Counted from the stretch's first letter, positions 1-9,080 are shown. The stretch: 64,000 nt of DNA from Myxococcus xanthus (GCF_006402735.1 NZ_CP017174.1:6986001-7050000); one strand, 5' to 3'. Program-made: numbers and translations. Notes: generated by a model from the sequence alone, not told the origin.

Positions 1-179
1 GCCACCACCTGGCCGCCCTCGCGCAGCTCGCCGATGTCGACGTCGCCGTTCTTGAAGGACCACCTGCGCACGCCGTCCGGCCGAGCGACCACACCCCGCT
101 CGGAAAGGAGGGCATCCACCCGCGCCGCCTCATAAGGCGAACCCGGCGTCATCGTCTGGAGGAGCAACTCGTATCTCAC
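1..179 (-). CDS. Hypothetical protein, N-terminal part (runs off window)
   Basis: Only the first 59 codons are present; the gene continues beyond base 1. The reading frame opens at a GTG at 179 (VRYELLLQTM...), with an in-frame ATG at 152 as the alternative start. The stretch has the strong third-position GC of its neighbours and no stop codon, which supports real coding. It lies divergently from the rRNA methyltransferase gene with about 30 bases between starts, so the two probably share a compact promoter region. I do not recognise the family. No signal peptide or membrane segment is seen in this part. Confidence 0.55.
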   Translation of the reverse strand, partial: MRYELLLQTMTPGSPYEAARVDALLSERGVVARPDGVRRWSFKNGDVDIGELREGGQVV

Positions 180-208
180 GCGGGTTGCGAGTATACGCCG
201 CGAACGCC

Positions 209-1519
209 ATGTCCACCTCTTCCAAGCCCCCCTACCCGCGCCGAAGCGGAAACCGGCCCTCGGGCCCCTCCTCTCAGCAGCAGGGCCGGGGCCGCCCCCA
301 CGCCCGCCCCGAGAAGCCCGCCCCGGACCGCACCTCGCCCGAGCTGGGCCCAGACGGCCTCCCCCAGGTGTCGCTGCTGCGCCGCGGCGTGGAGCGCTGG
401 CAGGGCGGCCACCCGTGGATCTACCGCGCGGACCTGAATGGCGACCCCGGGCTGCCCGGCGGCGAGGTGGTGCGCGTGACGGACACCCGGGGATGGTTCC
501 TGGGCAAGGCCTTCTATTCGAAGCACTCGAAGATTTCCCTGCGCTGGCTCTCCTTCGACGACGTCGCGGTGGACGCGGACTTCTTCCGGGAGCGGCTCCT
601 GGCCGCGGAGCGGCTGCGCCAGCTGGCGCTCCCGGGGGAGAAGACGTACCGGCTGGTGCATGGCGAGGCGGACGGCCTGCCCGGGCTCGTGGTGGACCGC
701 TACGGCGACTTCCTCAGCGCGCAGTTCCTGGTCCCCGCCATGGAGCAGCGCAAGGCGCTCATCGCCGACCTGCTCCAGGCGCAGTTCAACCCGCGCGGCA
801 TCATCAACCGCTCCGACGTGGGCGTGCGCAACCTGGAGGGCCTCACCCCGGAAAAGGGCGTGCTGCGCGGTGAACACCCCGGACCGGTGTCCTTCGACGA
901 GGGACTGGTGAAGATGCGCGCGGACCTGCTGGAGGGCCAGAAGACGGGCGCCTTCCTGGACCAGCGCGAGAATCACGTCATGGCCGCGCACTACGCCCAC
1001 GGCGAGGCGCTGGACTGCTTCTCCTACGTCGGCGGCTTCGCGCTCCAGCTCGCCACGCGGGCCAGGCACGTCACGGCGATTGAAATCTCCGAAGCGGCCT
1101 CCGCGCAGCTGCGGGAGAACGCCGCGGCCAACAAGCTGAGCAACCTGGACGTGGTGGTGGCCAACGCCTTCGACTTCCTCCGCGACGCGGTGGACGACGG
1201 CAAGCGCTTCGACACCATCGTCCTGGACCCGCCATCCTTCGCGAAGAACAAGGACGCCATCCCCGCCGCGGTGCGCGGGTACAAGGAAATCAACCTCCGC
1301 GCCATGCAGCTGTTGCGGCCCGGCGGCATCCTCATCTCCGCCAGTTGCACGTACCACGTGGACGAGCAGGCCTTCGAGGACATGCTCGCCTCCGCCGCCG
1401 CGGACGCCCGCCGTCGTGTGCAAATCATCGAGCGCCGCGGCGCCAGCAGGGACCACCCCGTGCTGCTCAACCTGCGCGAGACGCGTTACCTGAAGTGCTT
1501 CGTGCTCCGGGTGCTCTGA
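209..1519 (+). CDS. rlmI: 23S rRNA (cytosine-C5) methyltransferase, RlmI family
   Basis: A 436-residue class I SAM-dependent methyltransferase of the RlmI/YccW type; E. coli RlmI methylates C1962 of 23S rRNA. A basic, Pro/Ser-rich tail of about 45 residues precedes a PUA RNA-binding domain (GHPWIYRAD at 67-75). The Rossmann methyltransferase domain fills the second half, with a SAM loop (DCFSYVGGFAL), the DPPSF motif at D340 and a Cys in SASCTYH at C380, where this family has a conserved catalytic cysteine. The open frame extends upstream to a TTG at 185, but ATG 209 is the better start because the extra residues do not match the family. The YkgJ-like gene follows after 10 bases and is probably co-transcribed. 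Confidence 0.9.
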   Translation: MSTSSKPPYPRRSGNRPSGPSSQQQGRGRPHARPEKPAPDRTSPELGPDGLPQVSLLRRGVERWQGGHPWIYRADLNGDPGLPGGEVVRVTDTRGWFLGKAFYSKHSKISLRWLSFDDVAVDADFFRERLLAAERLRQLALPGEKTYRLVHGEADGLPGLVVDRYGDFLSAQFLVPAMEQRKALIADLLQAQFNPRGIINRSDVGVRNLEGLTPEKGVLRGEHPGPVSFDEGLVKMRADLLEGQKTGAFLDQRENHVMAAHYAHGEALDCFSYVGGFALQLATRARHVTAIEISEAASAQLRENAAANKLSNLDVVVANAFDFLRDAVDDGKRFDTIVLDPPSFAKNKDAIPAAVRGYKEINLRAMQLLRPGGILISASCTYHVDEQAFEDMLASAAADARRRVQIIERRGASRDHPVLLNLRETRYLKCFVLRVL

Positions 1520-1529
1520 GGACACGCCC

Positions 1530-2018
1530 ATGCGGACGCGGGACTGGGACGACGAGGAGGACGACGCGCCCCTGGGTGGCACCCGCGAACGGGAGCGCGC
1601 GCTGAAGGAAGTGCGCGCTGTCTACCGCCAGGCGGACGCGGCCTACGCCCCCTACTCCTGCCCGGCCAGCGGCGAGTGCTGCCAACTGGCCATCACGAAG
1701 CGCCAGCCCTGGCTGTGGCAGCCCGAATGGGAGCTGCTGTCCCGAGGACACCCGCTGCCGCCACCTCGCCCGGACGGCGGCTGTCCCTACCTGGACGCCA
1801 CGGGCCTGCGCTGCTCGGTGTACGCGGACCGGCCCTTCGGCTGCCGGACCTTCTTCTGCCAGCGCATCCAAGGCCCCTCACGCCAACCAGCGGAGACGGT
1901 GGCCACGCTGCTGGAGCGGCTGGAGCGTGTGTCTCAGCGCGTGGCCCCTTCACTGAAGGCTCCGCGCCCTTTGCTGGACTGGCATGCGGAGGCCTGGCGC
2001 GCGGCAACGAAAGCTTGA
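1530..2018 (+). CDS. YkgJ-type cysteine-cluster protein
   Basis: A 162-residue cytosolic protein with the cysteine pattern of the YkgJ (CxxCxxCC-like) family: CPASGECC near residues 48-55, then CPY, CSVY and CRTFFC. Such cysteines are thought to bind a metal, zinc or iron-sulfur, but the biochemical role of the family is not settled. The N-terminus is acidic (DWDDEEDD) and the C-terminal third lacks cysteines. It starts 10 bases after the methyltransferase gene, so the two likely form an operon. A 9-bp inverted repeat overlaps its stop codon. Confidence 0.8.
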   Translation: MRTRDWDDEEDDAPLGGTRERERALKEVRAVYRQADAAYAPYSCPASGECCQLAITKRQPWLWQPEWELLSRGHPLPPPRPDGGCPYLDATGLRCSVYADRPFGCRTFFCQRIQGPSRQPAETVATLLERLERVSQRVAPSLKAPRPLLDWHAEAWRAATKA

Positions 2019-2039
2019 ATTGCCACTTTTCAATTCAAG
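2014..2039 (+). terminator. AT-rich inverted repeat at the end of the YkgJ-like gene
   Basis: CTTGAATTG (2014-2022) pairs perfectly with CAATTCAAG (2031-2039) around an 8-base T-rich loop. It overlaps the stop codon of the upstream gene and is followed by a short T-containing stretch. It could be a weak intrinsic terminator or a protein-binding palindrome; there is no long T-run. Confidence 0.4.
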
Positions 2040-2232
2040 TCTTTGTAGGAATTCGCGGCGCCAACGTCCGGTTGATACACAGAAGTGATGAAACACGCAT
2101 CACCCCAGGAGTGGGAATGACGCTGGGAGTGGTATGCCAGGGGTGGGGGCTCTCGCAGGTGGAGGACGCGGTACAGGTCCCCTGGCCTTCTGGAGTTCCC
2201 TGGACACCTCAGAAAGCGCCAAGCCCTTCACC

Positions 2233-3348
2233 GTGATTTCTCCTCGCTGGCTCGTCGCACCGCAAGAATTCAAGGGAACGCTGTCCGCCGCGGAAGCGGC
2301 TGAAGCCATGGCTCGCGGCCTCCGCGAGTCCTCGCCGGAAGTGGTGCTGGACGTGGCGCCGCTCGCGGATGGCGGGCCTGGGACCGTGGAAGCGCTGCTG
2401 ACGGGCCTGCGCGGCGAGCGTCGTCAGCAGGTGGTGCGTGGACCGCTGGGCGCGCCCGTGGAAGCGCACTGGGCCCTGGTGGAGGACGGACGCACCGCAG
2501 TGGTGGAGATGGCCGCCGCGTCCGGACTGTCGCTGCTGGCGCCCGAGGCTCGCGATGCGTTGAAGGCGTCCACCTATGGCACCGGCGAGCTGATGCACGC
2601 GGCGCTGGAGTCGGGCTGCGAACGCCTCATCGTCTGCCTGGGTGGCAGCGCCACCACGGACGCGGGCACCGGCGCGCTCAGCGCCCTGGGCTTCCGCTTC
2701 CTGGACGCGCGGGGACAGCCGCTTCCCCCGGGAGGCGCGGCGCTGGCCCAGCTCGCCCGCGTGGACGCGAGCGGCCGTCATCCCCGTCTGGGCGCCGTGG
2801 AGCTGCTGGGTGCCACGGACGTCACCTCGCCCCTGTTGGGGCCGGACGGAGCCGCGCGGCTCTTCGGTCCGCAGAAGGGCGCGGACGCGGCCGGCGTGGA
2901 AGCATTGGAGGCGGCGTTGGCACACGCGGCAACGGTGCTGGGGGATACGTCCGCGGGCTGGCCCGGCGCGGGGGCGGCGGGAGGCTTCGGCTTTGGCCTG
3001 CTGACTCTCGCTGGCGCGCGACTGGTGCCCGGCTACGAGTTGGTGTCACGCGCGCTGGGCCTGGAGCGGCGCGTGCTGATGGCGGACGTGGTGCTTACCG
3101 GTGAGGGGCGCTTCGACCGTCAGACGGCGCTGGGCAAAGGCCCGGGCGGCATCGCGAGGCTGGCCCGCGAGCACGGCACGCCGGTGGTGCTCTTCGCCGG
3201 ACAGGTGCAGCGGGACGAAGGCCTGGCGCTGGACCTCTTCCACGAGGTGGTGGAGCTGAGCGCCCACGCCCAGCCAGGCGAAGCGGCCTCGAAGGTGCTG
3301 TGCGAAGCCGCCGCGCGGTGGGCGGCCCAGCGCCTCAAGGGACGCTGA
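2233..3348 (+). CDS. glxK: Glycerate kinase (GlxK/GckA type)
   Basis: Phosphorylates D-glycerate with ATP in glyoxylate and serine-linked carbon metabolism. From the GTG at 2233 it is 371 residues, close to the usual family length. Family signatures are clear: APQEFKGTLSA near the N-terminus (usual form APDSFKGSLSA), LADGGPGTVEALL, the loop LGGSATTDAGTGAL, and TGEGRFDRQTALGKGP near the C-terminus. An upstream in-frame ATG at 2134 has a GGGAG four bases before it and would add 33 low-complexity Gly-rich residues; the start is therefore uncertain. It stands alone on this strand and ends 9 bases from a convergent gene. Confidence 0.85.
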   Translation: MISPRWLVAPQEFKGTLSAAEAAEAMARGLRESSPEVVLDVAPLADGGPGTVEALLTGLRGERRQQVVRGPLGAPVEAHWALVEDGRTAVVEMAAASGLSLLAPEARDALKASTYGTGELMHAALESGCERLIVCLGGSATTDAGTGALSALGFRFLDARGQPLPPGGAALAQLARVDASGRHPRLGAVELLGATDVTSPLLGPDGAARLFGPQKGADAAGVEALEAALAHAATVLGDTSAGWPGAGAAGGFGFGLLTLAGARLVPGYELVSRALGLERRVLMADVVLTGEGRFDRQTALGKGPGGIARLAREHGTPVVLFAGQVQRDEGLALDLFHEVVELSAHAQPGEAASKVLCEAAARWAAQRLKGR

Positions 3349-3357
3349 GCCGGGCCG

Positions 3358-4509
3358 TCACTTCCCGTCTGGCTTGGGCGGCGACGCGGGAGGCTTCGCC
3401 GGTGCCGCCGCGCCCGCCAGCTTCCAGTGAACCAGCGCGTCCTTCGTCCCGTCATACATGACGAGCGACGGCGCCCCGCCCGTCCACAGCAGCGCCGCGC
3501 CCTTCTCCGGAACAGCGCCCAGTGACAGGGGCGGCTTGAAGGCCGCGCCCACCTGCTGCACGTAGAGCTGCGGGTTGCGGCCCTCGCTGTTCAGGACGCG
3601 GTAGTAGAGCCAGTCACCCTCGGGCGACAGCGAGCCCAGCGTCACCGACTCCCCGGAGGCATGACGCGCCACCCGCACCGTCACCGCGGGCGCGCCTTCC
3701 CACGACACGCGCCAGATGCCAGGGTCCTCGGGCTTCTCCTTCCCCTCCTCCCGCTTCGGCGCCACGTCACGGCCCAGGGCCACGAGCGCCACCGGCAACG
3801 AGGGATGCAAACGCAGCGACTGCAACGTGAGGCCATCCACCGCCAGCTTGCGCAGCGCGAGCGCCAGCGGGTGCTCCGGCTGGGGCCTGGTCAGGTCAGG
3901 TCCGTAGAGTTCCAGCGGCACGCCGGGCTTCTGCACCGCGACCAGCCCCGCCCCCGCGTCCCACTTCACCGCGCCGACGACGGAGCCCAGCTCCAGGGAG
4001 CCCAACTTCGCGCGCTTTTCGCCCTCCAGCCGCCAGGTGCGCAGTCGGAAGGAGATGCGGGAGGTGCGGGCATAATTCGTGGTGTCCTCCAGCTCCGCCG
4101 CCACCACCAGCGGGGCGTGAGAAATCCACGCGCCGCGGATGGCGACCTCCTCCAGTCGCTCGACCATGAACCACGTCTTGGCCAGTTGCCACTTGAGGTC
4201 GTACATCACCAGGCTTCGAGTCTGGAGGTACGCCAGGTGCGTGGGTGACGGAGGCAGCATCCCTTGCAGTTCGCCTCCGGAGACCTGCTCCAGGTACTCG
4301 TCATCCACCTCGACGCGGCGCACCTCGGAGCCGGACAGCTCCAGCCGCCAGAGCTTGTCGTTCAGCGTGAGCACCGACACCGAATCCGGCGCCGGCGATG
4401 GAAACACGAGCGCCACCTGATTCCAGGGGAACGGCGAGGGATGACGCACGGGCGCCGCGGCCGCGGGCAGTTGAGGCGTCAGCAGGAAGGGGTCCTTGTT
4501 GGGCTCCAT
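3358..4509 (-). CDS. Propeller-like protein of the VgrG module, unknown function
   Basis: A 383-residue protein with no signal peptide or membrane helix. It is rich in beta-strand-forming stretches with recurring short W/Y-rich blades (for example DKLWRLELSG, GDWLYYRVLN, LVHWKLAG), which suggests a WD40/YVTN-like beta-propeller. The C-terminus is a Pro/Lys/Ala tail. It begins 11 bases after the LysM-amidohydrolase gene and is the last gene of the vgrG operon. In orphan VgrG operons such third genes are often adaptors, accessory proteins or immunity proteins; the sequence alone does not decide between these. I recognise no named family. Confidence 0.75.
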   Translation of the reverse strand: MEPNKDPFLLTPQLPAAAAPVRHPSPFPWNQVALVFPSPAPDSVSVLTLNDKLWRLELSGSEVRRVEVDDEYLEQVSGGELQGMLPPSPTHLAYLQTRSLVMYDLKWQLAKTWFMVERLEEVAIRGAWISHAPLVVAAELEDTTNYARTSRISFRLRTWRLEGEKRAKLGSLELGSVVGAVKWDAGAGLVAVQKPGVPLELYGPDLTRPQPEHPLALALRKLAVDGLTLQSLRLHPSLPVALVALGRDVAPKREEGKEKPEDPGIWRVSWEGAPAVTVRVARHASGESVTLGSLSPEGDWLYYRVLNSEGRNPQLYVQQVGAAFKPPLSLGAVPEKGAALLWTGGAPSLVMYDGTKDALVHWKLAGAAAPAKPPASPPKPDGK

Positions 4510-4520
4510 GGGCGGGGCTC

Positions 4521-6530
4521 CTACTTCGCCTTCGTCGTCGCGGTGAACAACATGGGACCGCTGGCCAGGCCGCCCGCCTTGTCAATCTGTTCCAGCGGGT
4601 GCTGCAGCCGCATCAGCGTCGTGAAGTTGTCCTCGAGCTTGTCCACCGCGGCGCCCGTCACGTTGAGGTCCGTTTGAAGCTTCTTGAGGCCCTCCTTCAT
4701 CTTCGGGGCGACCTCCATCATGCGGTAGTAGCGCATGGGATTGACGATGGCGAACTGGGTGAAGAGGTTCACCTGCGTCGGCAGCTCCTTCTGGATGAAC
4801 TCCAGCCCGCGGATGGTGCGGCTGTACCAGGCCGCGTACGCCACGGGCTCGGCGGTAATCATGTACCAGTCGGTGCCGAACATGACCTTCTTCAACATCC
4901 ACGGACTGGACTTGAGGATTTCAGCCAGCAGCTTCCACTTCTGCTTCTCCATCAGGTCCAGATAGGAGATGTCCGTGTAGAAGTTGGGGAACTCGTTGCA
5001 CAGCTCGACAATGGAGCCAATCCAGCTCTTGTCGTATTGGACCTTCTGGCCATCCTCCTTGACGGTGAGCCCCTTGCGGAAGTTCCAGAAGGTGCCGTCG
5101 CTGGCGAAGTGCGCCAGGCACAAGCGCAGCTTCGGATTGTCATTGAGCACCGGGCGCCACGCTTCCGGGTGCACGTAGTTCTCATAGAAGTAACGCATCC
5201 GGCCCGGGTTCAGCAGCTTCTCCTTGGCCTCGATGGCGTCCTCCACGCCATTGCGCGCGCGGCGGAGCACGAGCGGGATGTGGCTCTTCCAGCTCGCCTC
5301 CAGCTCCGTCACATGGTCGCGCGCCTTGGTGATGTTCGCGTCCGCGGTGGCGATGGATTCCTTCGAGGGCCAGTACTTCGGGTCGTTGCGGATGGCCTCG
5401 TCCGGCTCATGGTCCAGGTAGAAGCGCCGCTCGTGCGTGTAGAAGCCCGACGGCGTGCAGTGGGTCATCAGCGGGATGTCGTTCGCCGCGCACTCGGAGA
5501 AGAACCAGCTCAGGATGTCCTTCACCGGCGCATGGCGCTCCTTGGGCATGTAGCCCTGGGGCGTGTACATCTTGAAGCCGATGTAGGGAGCCGCCTTGGA
5601 GGCCGTCACCACCTTCTCGAAGGGGAACGACTTGTCCTCGTTCTTGATGAAGCGGCGCGGTTCGAAGTGATACATGGGCAGCAGCCGGAAGGGATTCTCC
5701 GCGACCACCTGCTCGGTGTGCCGGAGCTGCCGGTCCCACGTCTCGTGGAGCCGTATCTCATCGGACTTCGCTTCAATCAGCTCGCCAGGGTCGTCGGACT
5801 TCGTGCGCCAGCGGTAGGTGAAGCGGGGCTCGGCCCCATCAAAATCCGAGCTGTAGATAGGGTCCCCCTGGTAGCCAGCCAGGTGGCAGTAATCCATGTC
5901 CATGGTGAGGACGATGGACATGCCCATGTAGGAAGCGCTGGCCTCCGCGTGGCCCTGCGTGGACGCATAGGCTCGCAGGGGCGCGGGGATGGTGTACTCC
6001 TCCACGTTGCCCATTCCATCCGCGGCGTATCCCGTCCGGTCCTGGGCGAGGCTGTCATTGGAGCGCACGGCCTCTTCGCCAATGCGGTGCGTGTCGCGGT
6101 GGGACACATCACCAATGTCGGGCGCGAACGGGATTTTCGCCGCCCAGAAGCCCAGGCGGTTGATCTTCGTGCGGCTGGTGCCCGTGCCGATGAGAAAGCC
6201 CAGGCCCTTGTCCTTCATCATCTGCACCAGCGCGGGCATCGGCGTGCAGTTGCCGCTCATGATGTGCATGTGCGCGTCGAAGTGGACGGGCGGCAAGGTG
6301 AGCGGCGTTCCCGGCGTGGCGATGAGGTTCTGCGGCCCGCCGGCGGACACCTGGTTCTCAGGCAGGTCCGGGATGATGACCCGGTCATCGGCCTTCACTT
6401 CGTTGGCGCTACGCGTGGCGCGCAAGCCACCGTTGTCCGGATGTTCGTAGATGAGCTTCCATTCCTTGAACCCGTACTTCTGCGCGATTGAGTCGGGGGA
6501 GTCCCCGTCCTTGACGACGTACGTTTCCAT
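4521..6530 (-). CDS. LysM-domain amidohydrolase, candidate type VI secretion effector
   Basis: A 669-residue protein with two parts. Residues 1-55 are a LysM-type module (YVVKDGDSPDSIAQKYG). From about residue 80 a TIM-barrel amidohydrolase of the amidohydrolase-2 type follows: DAHMH with metal ligands H87 and H89, MTHCTPSG with H357, CLAHFASDG with H474 and the catalytic-type Asp D554 in FGTDWYM. All usual metal-site residues are present, so it is probably an active metal hydrolase of unknown substrate. There is no signal peptide. It sits 48 bases downstream of vgrG on the same strand, and N-terminal LysM modules are common in T6SS cargo, so delivery by the VgrG spike is a reasonable inference. 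A housekeeping metabolic role is less likely. Confidence 0.85.
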   Translation of the reverse strand: METYVVKDGDSPDSIAQKYGFKEWKLIYEHPDNGGLRATRSANEVKADDRVIIPDLPENQVSAGGPQNLIATPGTPLTLPPVHFDAHMHIMSGNCTPMPALVQMMKDKGLGFLIGTGTSRTKINRLGFWAAKIPFAPDIGDVSHRDTHRIGEEAVRSNDSLAQDRTGYAADGMGNVEEYTIPAPLRAYASTQGHAEASASYMGMSIVLTMDMDYCHLAGYQGDPIYSSDFDGAEPRFTYRWRTKSDDPGELIEAKSDEIRLHETWDRQLRHTEQVVAENPFRLLPMYHFEPRRFIKNEDKSFPFEKVVTASKAAPYIGFKMYTPQGYMPKERHAPVKDILSWFFSECAANDIPLMTHCTPSGFYTHERRFYLDHEPDEAIRNDPKYWPSKESIATADANITKARDHVTELEASWKSHIPLVLRRARNGVEDAIEAKEKLLNPGRMRYFYENYVHPEAWRPVLNDNPKLRLCLAHFASDGTFWNFRKGLTVKEDGQKVQYDKSWIGSIVELCNEFPNFYTDISYLDLMEKQKWKLLAEILKSSPWMLKKVMFGTDWYMITAEPVAYAAWYSRTIRGLEFIQKELPTQVNLFTQFAIVNPMRYYRMMEVAPKMKEGLKKLQTDLNVTGAAVDKLEDNFTTLMRLQHPLEQIDKAGGLASGPMLFTATTKAK

Positions 6531-6578
6531 CGCTGGCCTATCCGAAATGGCGCGTGTGCCCGCGCGGGCGGGTACGGC

Positions 6579-9080
6579 TCAAGAACCCTTGTTGATGCGG
6601 CCTGACATCTCCGGGAAGACGACGCGGTAGTCGCCGGGCGGAACCTTCTCCACCACGCCCTTCCCGCTCCCGTCCACGCGGCCCTTCTTGATGGTGCCGT
6701 CGGGCATGTGCAGCTCGAAGGGCTGGTCCTTGATGGGCTTGCCGTCCATGCCCTTGAGGTTGAACTCGACGTTGACGGGGTCTGGGTCCTTGAAGTGCTC
6801 CAGCTCCTTCGCCTTGCGCGAGTCGCTCTTGAGCGAACCGGCCGCCTCCATCTTCACCTTGCCGCCCTTGATCTTCACGTCCTTGCCATCGACGGTGAGC
6901 GTCTTGAGGGCGAAGGTCACCTTGCCGGACTTCTCCATCTTCAGGATGAGGTTGTCACCGACGAGCAGCGAGAAGGTGTCTGCCTTCAGCTCGAACTTCT
7001 TGGCCAGACCCGCCATGGCCTCGGTGATGTAGAGGCTGGTGGTCTTCCCGATGTCCTCTTCCCAGTCCTTGCCCACGGTCAGCGTGAGCTGGCCCTTGGT
7101 GCGCAAGTCCCAGTCCAAACCGACGTCCACCGACTTGTCCTTGCCGACCGTCTCCTGCCGCATGCCCAGCACGTGCTCGGTGTGCGCGCCGGCGACCTGG
7201 AGGGCGCGCGCGCCGCCGGTGGCCTCGTTGTAGGCCAGCGCCACGTTGACGCTGTAGGCGCCGCCAATGGTGGTGGCCTTCGCGGCCCCCACGTTCTCCA
7301 TGGCGCCCTGGAGCACCAGCGCGGTGAGGTTGCCGCCCACCGTCATCGTCTGGTTGCCCTCCACTTCCTCGTCGTGGGACAGCGTCGTCCGAGTGGAGCG
7401 GTTGCCCTGCACCAGCAACGTCTGGTTCTGCTCGACGACGCCCACGTCGTCCAAGCCCACGCGCAGCTCCTGGTTGCCCTCCACCGTGCGCTTGCGGTCC
7501 TTCTTCACCAGCAGGTCCTCGAAGCCCGTCACCTGCTGGTCTTTGTCGTTCTCCGTGAGCAGGTCCTCGTCCTTCTGCGCGTGGGTGAAGACCTCCTCCT
7601 GGCCCGTCGCGTCCTCGATGCGGACCTCGTTGAAGCCGTCACTGCCCAGGCTGGAGGCGCTCTTGCGCGTGGACTTCGTCTTCTCCCCCGGCAGGCCATA
7701 CGGCACCGTGTTGGTGCCGTTGTAGACGGCCCCCGCCACCAGCGGCCGGTCCGGGTCGCCTTCCAGGAAGCGCACCACCACCTCCTGGCCGATGCGCGGC
7801 AGCCACACGTCACCCCAGGCCGGGCCGCCCCACGGCTGGCCCACGCGCACCCAGCACGAGGCCTTCTCGTCGCGCTTGCCCTCGCGGTCCCAGTGGAACT
7901 GCACCTTGATGCGCCCGTGCTCGTCGGTGTGAATCTCCTCGCCCGCGGGGCCCACCACCGTGGCCGTCTGCGGGCCCGCCAGCTGCGGCAGTGGCGTCAG
8001 GCGCCGGGGCCGGAAGGGAATGGCCTTGGGCAGCAACTGGTACTGGTTGCGGTACAGGCCCTGAATCGCCTCGCTGCCCGCGCTGACGTCCGGCTGCGTG
8101 CCCGAATGCACCACCTCCGTCACCAGGTATTCGCCCGCGAAGGTGCCGTCCTCCGGGGACATCACCTCCAACAGGTACCCGGGCGTCAGGCGCGGCGCCA
8201 CGCCCTGCCCCATCAGCGTGCGCCCGCCCATGCTGGCCGCTTCCGTGCGCACGTTGGTCGCGGCCTTGCCCACTCCCGGCGCCACGTAGCCCGCCGGATA
8301 GTCGTAGAGCTCCAGCTCCGTGACACCTTCGGGCGCCTGCGCCTTGCCGGAGATGTCCAGGCCGGGCTTCTCGAAGTCGAAGTCCTTCAGGTGCACGGCG
8401 CCGGGGCGCAGCCGGTGCACCACTTCCAGCGCGGAGAGGTACTCGCCCTCCACGGCCTCCTTGCCCAGGCTGGGACGCAGCGGGAGCTGCAACCCCTGCG
8501 GCAGGGGCGCATGCGCGCTGGGCTTGTCTCCCAGCACCAGGGTGTGCCCGTCCTCGGTGTGCTCGAAGAAGTAGAAGATGCCTTCCCACTCCATGAGGCG
8601 GCTGAGGAAGGCGAAGTCGCTCTCCCGGTACTGCACGCAGTACTCGCGGGGGGCATAGCTGCCGGACAGGGCCAGCCGCGTCTTCACGCCCGCCGCGTCC
8701 AGGACGTCCTTGAGGATGTCCGGCACGGACTTCTGCTGGAAGATGCGGCTGCGGTGGTGTTGGGTGAGCCGCCACAGCCGGGGCACCACGTGCGCCCGGT
8801 AGCGGCGGCGCCCCGTCTTCATGCCCAGCGATTCCACCTCGCGGACCCAGCCATGCACGTAGCGGGGCGCGCTGTCGCGGATGGAGAGGGTGAGCAACGC
8901 GTCCTGCTCCAGCAGCTCGCTGGTGGCGATGGGGTTGCCATCCTTGGCGAAGAAATCCACCCGGAAGTCGTACAGGTGGCTCAACGCCTCGGTGCCGGAA
9001 ATGCTCGAGACACTCAGCGCTTCCGCGCCGTGTGAGCCGACCTGCACCGTGAACGCAGGCGGATTGAATTGAGCGGCCAT
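6579..9080 (-). CDS. vgrG: Type VI secretion spike protein VgrG (TssI) with C-terminal extension
   Basis: An 833-residue VgrG, the trimeric spike tip of the contractile T6SS tube. The N-terminal gp27-like region (from VQVGSHGAEALSVSSISG) is followed by the gp5-like OB fold around residues 370-470, with HTDEHGRIKVQFHWD and CWVRVGQPWGG. A long beta-helix region with GNQ/V repeats follows (EGNQELRVG, EGNQTMTVGG). The last ~80 residues, after SLKSDSRKAKELEHF, form a small extra domain (LKGMDGKPIKDQPFEL...) that resembles effector-docking extensions. A GGGGGAG-rich Shine-Dalgarno (GGGGGAG) precedes ATG 9080. No other tss genes are in the window, so this is an orphan vgrG operon whose cargo is probably the two genes downstream. 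Confidence 0.95.
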   Translation of the reverse strand: MAAQFNPPAFTVQVGSHGAEALSVSSISGTEALSHLYDFRVDFFAKDGNPIATSELLEQDALLTLSIRDSAPRYVHGWVREVESLGMKTGRRRYRAHVVPRLWRLTQHHRSRIFQQKSVPDILKDVLDAAGVKTRLALSGSYAPREYCVQYRESDFAFLSRLMEWEGIFYFFEHTEDGHTLVLGDKPSAHAPLPQGLQLPLRPSLGKEAVEGEYLSALEVVHRLRPGAVHLKDFDFEKPGLDISGKAQAPEGVTELELYDYPAGYVAPGVGKAATNVRTEAASMGGRTLMGQGVAPRLTPGYLLEVMSPEDGTFAGEYLVTEVVHSGTQPDVSAGSEAIQGLYRNQYQLLPKAIPFRPRRLTPLPQLAGPQTATVVGPAGEEIHTDEHGRIKVQFHWDREGKRDEKASCWVRVGQPWGGPAWGDVWLPRIGQEVVVRFLEGDPDRPLVAGAVYNGTNTVPYGLPGEKTKSTRKSASSLGSDGFNEVRIEDATGQEEVFTHAQKDEDLLTENDKDQQVTGFEDLLVKKDRKRTVEGNQELRVGLDDVGVVEQNQTLLVQGNRSTRTTLSHDEEVEGNQTMTVGGNLTALVLQGAMENVGAAKATTIGGAYSVNVALAYNEATGGARALQVAGAHTEHVLGMRQETVGKDKSVDVGLDWDLRTKGQLTLTVGKDWEEDIGKTTSLYITEAMAGLAKKFELKADTFSLLVGDNLILKMEKSGKVTFALKTLTVDGKDVKIKGGKVKMEAAGSLKSDSRKAKELEHFKDPDPVNVEFNLKGMDGKPIKDQPFELHMPDGTIKKGRVDGSGKGVVEKVPPGDYRVVFPEMSGRINKGS

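Noticed and set aside
4398-6491. Plus-strand frame of nearly 700 codons opposite the LysM-amidohydrolase
   Set aside because: Composition is typical of antisense high-GC frames and no motif is seen, while the minus-strand frame has full enzyme signatures.
3358-9080. Complete type VI secretion locus
   Set aside because: Only VgrG and two cargo-type genes are present; no sheath, baseplate, membrane-complex or ClpV gene is in the window.
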